Below are positions 46,303-51,165 of a DNA stretch of 51,165 nucleotides, in pieces; position 1 is the stretch's first letter, and every line of letters starts with the position of its first letter. Under the pieces are notes generated by a model, which searched no databases, was not told the origin of the DNA, and saw only the letters and a program-made list of their open reading frames with translations. The stretch comes from Chitinophagaceae bacterium (lineage in GTDB: Bacteria; Bacteroidota; Bacteroidia; Chitinophagales; Chitinophagaceae): the NCBI GenBank assembly GCA_947451935.1, contig CANGBH010000013.1, forward strand, positions 1 through 51,165, written 5' to 3'. The translations under genes and the position numbers were made by a program.

Positions 46303-49300
46303 TTACTTAAAAGATATATTAACACCTACCGTTACTGAACGAGCTTTAGGATAATAACCACCCGACCCACTGTATGTTAAATCTATAAAGGCAGGAGTCG
46401 CTTCATTGTTTGCTGTTGCAATCTCAGGATCCAATCCTTTGTAAGGAGTGATAACAAAAAGGTTATTCCCAGAAAGGTATAAACGCATATTCTCAATGCC
46501 CTTAATTTTAGGAAGATTGTATGACAATGTCATACTTTCCATTCTGAGAAAAGAAGCTTTTTCTAACCAATAATCAGATGGCGTAGGATTATCTCTCAAA
46601 CCACTAGTTACTGCCTCTTTCAACGTATTTACAGAAGGCAAATTATTATAGTTAGCTAAGTTCAGGTTAGTATTGTTGAAGATTTTAATACCTGAAACAC
46701 CTCGCATAAATGCACTAAATGCCCAATTCTTATAAACTAAATTGGTAGTAAACCCGTAATTGAATTTTGGATAAGGATCTATGTATTCATTTTTAGCTTC
46801 TAAATAATTTGTTGTCAAACTACCATCTTCTTTTGTGAATTGAGATAATCCATCAGCAGTTTTACCAACATAATGAGGAAGTAAGAAAGTATAAGGTGAT
46901 TTACCAACGACTAACCATGTGATTGGATTAGCACTCAATCCACGACCACTTGCAGAACCTACTGCTATATTATCAGTAGCTAATTTTTGGCCATTCCATG
47001 TTCCAGATAAACTAGTCACCTTAGTATTGATAGTAGTAATTTGTCCTCCAACTGATACTGAAAGATCTTTAGCACGATATACCTCTGTATTCAATTGTAT
47101 CTCAACGCCTTTATTCTTAAGTGAACCTACATTAGCTAACACATAAGGAACAAAATTTGGTGGAACCTGAACATTATAGGTAAACAATAAATTTTTTGTC
47201 AAATCATTGAATGCACTAATAGACCCTGATACCCTATTCTTGAAAAGGGAGAAGTCAGCTCCAATATTTTTACCGTGTCTTTCTTCCCAAAGCAAATCAG
47301 GATTTGGATTTTGGTTTGGTGCAAAACCAACAGGATAAAGATTATTGGTATTTGTTGGATCATATGTATTACCTGCTGCAGCTAGTGTAACCAATGTATT
47401 ATATGCTCCAATTGCATCTTGGTTTCCAACTACTCCATAACCAGCATTAATCTTCAATTCATCTATCCAACTAACATCTTGTAAAAATGCTTCGTTTTTC
47501 AAGCGCCATGCAGCAGAAATGGAAGGGAAATTACCCCATCTGTGATTTGCACCAAACTTAGATGAACCATCTTTTCTGAAAGAAGCTGTCAGATAATACC
47601 TTGAATCATAATTATATGTTGCACGTCCTAGGAAAGAAATAATCTTAAACTCTTCCTTAAATGAACTGATTTTATTCAAACTTGAATTACCATTCTGCAA
47701 TGAGTTATTGGTATTTGCATCTACAACAAAACCTTGACCAGTTGCACTATATGTATCAAACGTATAATAATTATATTCATATACGCCCGTAGCACTAAAA
47801 TTATGTTTGCCTATACTTTTTAGGTAATTAATGTGCATATCGCTTTTCTTAGAATCTCTATTATAGGAAGATTTGGTTGCAGAGTTGATATTACCCTGAC
47901 CAGGAATAACAGGCATGTAATAATCACCCTGAACATTAAACTTACTAAGTGAACCAGTTACGCCTACAGTGACATCTTTTAACAACTTATAATTAACAGT
48001 CGTATATTCTTGAGTAAGATGCTCTTTCGAAGCATTAGTAACCATATCTTGGTAAATAACCGGATTTTGATAATTATACTGGAACACAGGATTATCTGTA
48101 CCATCCTCTGCCTTAATTCTGATATAAGGAGGAATTACATTTGCCCAGTTGAAGATATTTCTGTTTACCAATTTTCTATTGGTTGTCGTATTTACCACAC
48201 CAAATTGAATATTAAGCTTTCCGTTCAATGCTTTTTGCTCAGCATTAAATCGTAAACCAACTTGTTGCTTTCCTGTATTAATTACAATGCCTGTTTGATC
48301 AAGATAGTTTAATGATCCACGATAGTTGAAATTCTCAGTTCCTCCAGAAATGCCAACTACATGATTGTTTGCTACCCCAGTACGTAAAATTGCACCAACC
48401 CAATCATTGGTTACACCAGATCCACTATTATAAGAATCATAAGCAGATGGATCAACACCAATTTTTTGAGATTCTGCATAAAATTCAGACGTAGTAAGCA
48501 ATTCAGGTTTCTTTGCAACTGTAGATGATGAAAGGTATCCTGAATAATCAACAAGCGTACGACCGCTGCGACCTTTTTTAGTATTAATTATAATAACCCC
48601 ATTCGCACCTCTAGACCCATAAATAGCTGTTGCAGAAGCATCTTTCAATACATCATATGATGTAATATCTCCAGGAGGAATATTTGAAATTTGATTTACA
48701 TCATCCAATATAACACCATCTAATACAAGCAACGGACTTTGTCCACCAGATAATGATGTTTGCCCACGCAAACGAATAATAATAGATGCATTGGGATCAC
48801 CATCAACTTTTGTAATGATCAAACCAGGCACTTTACCTTGTATCTGCTCCATCGGAGTAGCAACCAATCCTTGTGTAAAATCTTTTGATGATACACTAGA
48901 TACAGCTCCTGTAACATCCTTCTTACGAGCAGTGCCATATCCTACTACTACAATATCATTCAACCCTGTTGATTCTGATTTCAGTGAAACATTGATTGTA
49001 GAAGAATTTGTGATATTGATTTCTTGTGAAACAAAACCAACATAAGAAAATACCAATGTTTTGGCATTTTCATCTACATTAATGCTATAACTACCATCTG
49101 CAGCTGTAGTAGTTGCTGTACCCGATCCTTTGATCGAAACAGTTGCACCAGATAATGCCTCTCCTTTATCACTGGTAACTTTACCTGTGATTGGACGAGT
49201 AGCAAATGCAAATGAATTAGCCAAAATGCATAAGCTAAGAATGATCGTCAGTAAACATTTCGCTACTAGATCAAGCTTCAATACTGAAGTTTGAAAATAA

Positions 49301-49311
49301 TTCTTTCCCAT
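46303..49311 (-). CDS. SusC/RagA family TonB-linked outer-membrane transporter (Sus locus 2)
   Basis: A 1002-residue outer-membrane importer. Signal region about 1-36 ('LSLCILANSFAFA'); carboxypeptidase-D-like domain 40-115 ('ITGKVTSDKGEALSGATVSI'); plug about 120-235 with 'IVVVGYGTARKKDVTGAVSS', 'IIIRLRGQTSLSGGQSPLLV' and 'ASATAIYGSRGANGVIIINT'; barrel to 'SVTVGVNISFK'. No STN domain. It is about as similar to SusC 1 as paralogues of different substrate usually are; the barrels differ throughout. A 26-bp perfect palindrome lies about 75-100 bases upstream and is a likely operator. Confidence 0.97.
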   Translation of the reverse strand: MGKNYFQTSVLKLDLVAKCLLTIILSLCILANSFAFATRPITGKVTSDKGEALSGATVSIKGSGTATTTAADGSYSINVDENAKTLVFSYVGFVSQEINITNSSTINVSLKSESTGLNDIVVVGYGTARKKDVTGAVSSVSSKDFTQGLVATPMEQIQGKVPGLIITKVDGDPNASIIIRLRGQTSLSGGQSPLLVLDGVILDDVNQISNIPPGDITSYDVLKDASATAIYGSRGANGVIIINTKKGRSGRTLVDYSGYLSSSTVAKKPELLTTSEFYAESQKIGVDPSAYDSYNSGSGVTNDWVGAILRTGVANNHVVGISGGTENFNYRGSLNYLDQTGIVINTGKQQVGLRFNAEQKALNGKLNIQFGVVNTTTNRKLVNRNIFNWANVIPPYIRIKAEDGTDNPVFQYNYQNPVIYQDMVTNASKEHLTQEYTTVNYKLLKDVTVGVTGSLSKFNVQGDYYMPVIPGQGNINSATKSSYNRDSKKSDMHINYLKSIGKHNFSATGVYEYNYYTFDTYSATGQGFVVDANTNNSLQNGNSSLNKISSFKEEFKIISFLGRATYNYDSRYYLTASFRKDGSSKFGANHRWGNFPSISAAWRLKNEAFLQDVSWIDELKINAGYGVVGNQDAIGAYNTLVTLAAAGNTYDPTNTNNLYPVGFAPNQNPNPDLLWEERHGKNIGADFSLFKNRVSGSISAFNDLTKNLLFTYNVQVPPNFVPYVLANVGSLKNKGVEIQLNTEVYRAKDLSVSVGGQITTINTKVTSLSGTWNGQKLATDNIAVGSASGRGLSANPITWLVVGKSPYTFLLPHYVGKTADGLSQFTKEDGSLTTNYLEAKNEYIDPYPKFNYGFTTNLVYKNWAFSAFMRGVSGIKIFNNTNLNLANYNNLPSVNTLKEAVTSGLRDNPTPSDYWLEKASFLRMESMTLSYNLPKIKGIENMRLYLSGNNLFVITPYKGLDPEIATANNEATPAFIDLTYSGSGGYYPKARSVTVGVNISFK

Positions 49312-49384
49312 GTTGTATTATTTGTTAATGAATAATTGTATCTAAAGGAGAATAAGTTAAACATTAATTATAACTATAATATTA

Positions 49385-49410
49385 ATTTAGCGAAAAGCTT
49401 TTCGCTAAAT
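49385..49410. promoter_or_regulatory. 26-bp perfect palindrome upstream of SusC 2
   Basis: Each arm is 13 bases (ATTTAGCGAAAAG, 49385-49397, and its exact reverse complement, 49398-49410) with no spacer. No T run follows on either strand, so it is not a terminator. Symmetry and position fit a dimeric repressor or activator site. The rest of the 293-base region 49312-49604 holds no gene; a lesser repeat GCTAA-AGC-TTAGC is seen near 49510. Confidence 0.6.
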
Positions 49411-49604
49411 GCTATAACATAAGTAACATAATATTTACTAAAAATCATTTAATCAAATTTCGCCTTTGATAATGATTTCATAATTAATGCACAGCGTTTT
49501 GCTTTATATGCTAAAGCTTAGCAGATTATATTCAACTATTAATAACTAAAAGTTTTGTACAGTCCTTTATTCAAAAAGTTAGTTCATCTTGGTATATAGA
49601 GAAA

Positions 49605-50516
49605 TCAAGAATATACCTCCGCCATCATGCATCGAGCACTGCCACCCCCAATTGTTTCAATTGTATAAAGTGGACTATGTATTATAGGATTATAAAACTC
49701 TATCTTTTTTACCTGCTCTTTTGTGAGGTTTTCATAGGCCTGGGTAGACATCACTAAAAAAGAATGCCCTTCTACATTAGATACTTGTAACATATTACCA
49801 CAAAAATGCTCCATCTGATAAAAATTGATAGGAATGATTTCCTGTCCATTTTTTGCTAGTAAACTTACCAATTTATCTTTCTCAGCTTGATCTTGAATGG
49901 CATCAAGGCAAACAATAGCATACTTATCGGCAACACACATTAAAACATTCGTATGATAAATTTCTTTATCATTTCTATCTAATGCATGAAATAAGCATGG
50001 AGTATAATCCAACGCTTTACACCATAAATCAAGTACCTCAACATGTGTTCTATCCGATAAACACGCATAGGCAATTTTATGATTTCGATCTAGAACCATG
50101 CTCCCCGTACCTTCTAAAAATTTATTATCCTGTTCGAAATGGGTAAGATCAATTTTTTCACGAATAGTAAAGAATTCATTGACATCATTTAAAACAGTAT
50201 TCTTCCTTTCAGCTCTTCGGTTCTTTGCGAACATTGGATATAAAACAAGTTGACCTCCTTCATGAAACGAAATCCAATTATTTGGAAATATTGAATCTGG
50301 TGTTGGCGGGAAAGGAATGTCTTGAATCACATTAACCACTATCTCGTAATACCTAAGTAAGGATACAAAATCAGTAAATTCAGCCAATGCCTTTGCTTGA
50401 ACATCCTCAATCTTAACCATCTGTTGGAAATAATTATTCACTGCCGTTTCTTCATTGAATCCAAAACAAGTAGGCTCAATCATTAATATAGATGGAACAC
50501 GTGAAGAACTAGTCAT
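49605..50516 (-). CDS. ctlX: Citrulline-utilization hydrolase CtlX-like (amidinotransferase superfamily)
   Basis: A 303-residue cytosolic enzyme of the guanidine-modifying superfamily (arginine deiminase, DDAH, amidinotransferase). Motifs: 'PTCFGFNEETAVNNYFQ', 'IFPNNWISFHEGG', 'FLEGTGSMVLDR', 'IYHTNVLMCVADKYAIVCLD' with the active-site His, and the C-terminal nucleophile Cys296 in 'IGGGSARCMMAEVY'. Length and motifs match the CtlX family, which hydrolyses a citrulline- or arginine-type substrate. It follows the arginine deiminase gene by 55 bases in the same direction, so both likely serve arginine/citrulline breakdown. The exact substrate is inferred. Confidence 0.85.
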   Translation of the reverse strand: MTSSSRVPSILMIEPTCFGFNEETAVNNYFQQMVKIEDVQAKALAEFTDFVSLLRYYEIVVNVIQDIPFPPTPDSIFPNNWISFHEGGQLVLYPMFAKNRRAERKNTVLNDVNEFFTIREKIDLTHFEQDNKFLEGTGSMVLDRNHKIAYACLSDRTHVEVLDLWCKALDYTPCLFHALDRNDKEIYHTNVLMCVADKYAIVCLDAIQDQAEKDKLVSLLAKNGQEIIPINFYQMEHFCGNMLQVSNVEGHSFLVMSTQAYENLTKEQVKKIEFYNPIIHSPLYTIETIGGGSARCMMAEVYS

Positions 50517-50571
50517 AATTTTTAATCCCCTTATTATTTATGTAAATAGAAATACGGTATTCGTTTTAATA

Positions 50572-51165
50572 TTATAGTTGATTTCTATTCAATGGCATAC
50601 TCATACAGTGAAAACCACCTCTCGCACGAGATAATTCAGCAGAAGGCATCAATATAACGGTATCCTTAATATCATCTGGTAAAATCCTATCCATTTCTAA
50701 ATCCTCAATTAAATCTTGAACACGAATCAACGAAAAACCAGCCTGCTCAAATGCAGCATTCGTTTTTTCATTTCTATCATAAGATAGTACAACACCTTCC
50801 TTCAATGCAAGTAAATTACAAGAATCGGTCCACTGCTCCCTGGCTGAATAAGGATACTCATTGTTACCAGAAAAAATAATCTGAACATCATCACAGCCAA
50901 AATCATGTTTACTGATATCACGAAGCAATGCTTCTAAACTAGTGAAGTACTTAGGTTCAGTTAATTCACTTTTAGCAAATTGTAGTACACTAACATGATC
51001 TTCACTTTTACTAATCAAGAACTTCTCTATGGAAACAGAATTATGTTGATTATTCATCTGCTCTGAAAATAATCCCATCATCACCCATACATTTTTTTTG
51101 ACCTGTGTAAAGATGGTATCAATATGCATATAGTCTCGCTTATGCGGTATACTGACCATACTCAC
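50572..51165 (-). CDS. arcA: Arginine deiminase, N terminus outside the window
   Basis: The C-terminal 197 or so residues; the frame stays open to the last base, so the gene starts beyond 51165. Arginine deiminase hydrolyses arginine to citrulline and ammonia. Seen: the 'HID' of the catalytic His-x-Asp motif in 'DYMHIDTIFTQV', substrate-loop segments 'REQWTDSCNLLALKEGVVLS', 'YDRNEKTNAAFEQAGF', and the catalytic Cys in 'RARGGFHCMSMPLNR', ten residues from the end. It precedes the ctlX-like gene and is probably co-transcribed with it. Confidence 0.9.
   Translation of the reverse strand: MSMVSIPHKRDYMHIDTIFTQVKKNVWVMMGLFSEQMNNQHNSVSIEKFLISKSEDHVSVLQFAKSELTEPKYFTSLEALLRDISKHDFGCDDVQIIFSGNNEYPYSAREQWTDSCNLLALKEGVVLSYDRNEKTNAAFEQAGFSLIRVQDLIEDLEMDRILPDDIKDTVILMPSAELSRARGGFHCMSMPLNRNQL

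Overview
The window looks like a chromosomal segment of a low-GC Bacteroidota, most likely family Chitinophagaceae. Evidence: two SusC/SusD pairs, lipoproteins with Bacteroidota-style N termini, several TAnnTTTG-type -7 promoter elements, weak Shine-Dalgarno signals, and genes typical of that family (DUF1684, VCBS/ASPIC-UnbV lipoproteins, GH144-like glucanase). No insertion sequence, prophage, CRISPR array, rRNA or tRNA was found. The genus is inference.

Layout. 1-3.4 kb: end of a SIMPL-domain protein, an NTF2-like lipoprotein and the catalase-peroxidase katG. 3.6-19.2 kb (all minus strand): an assimilatory sulfate reduction locus. In transcription order it holds cysH, cysD, cysN, cobA (SUMT), cysJ, cysI, a C4-type 5-aminolevulinate synthase, a HemC-HemD fusion, hemB, a precorrin-2 dehydrogenase/ferrochelatase fused to a TauE/TSUP permease, and a TonB-dependent receptor. 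19.5-28.1 kb: first Sus-like locus (VCBS/ASPIC lipoprotein, small lipoprotein, SusD, SusC). 28.4-35.2 kb: an operon of planctomycete-type genes (PSCyt1-DUF1549-DUF1553 protein, DUF1501 protein, beta-propeller, membrane cytochrome c with leucine-rich repeats). 35.3-36.3 kb: an inositol 2-dehydrogenase-like gene. 36.3-49.3 kb: second Sus-like locus with VCBS/ASPIC lipoprotein, GH29 fucosidase-like enzyme, DUF1684 protein, outer-membrane barrel and GH144-like glucanase. 49.6-51.2 kb: ctlX-like hydrolase and arginine deiminase (partial).

The most notable system is the sulfur locus. It encodes the route sulfate -> APS -> sulfite -> sulfide and also every enzyme needed to make the siroheme cofactor of sulfite reductase from glycine and succinyl-CoA. 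A 15-bp palindrome of the form CTAC-N7-GTAG lies on the core promoter in front of three of its units: cysH, the siroheme/permease fusion, and the TonB receptor. This points to one repressor controlling sulfate reduction, siroheme synthesis, an inner-membrane anion permease and an outer-membrane transporter together. No candidate regulator gene is in the window.

The two Sus-like loci each neighbour a very large FG-GAP/ASPIC-UnbV lipoprotein, and each SusC has strong palindromes upstream that look like operators. Together with the PSD1/DUF1501 operon and glycoside hydrolases they suggest surface capture and breakdown of complex glycans. Substrates cannot be assigned from sequence alone.
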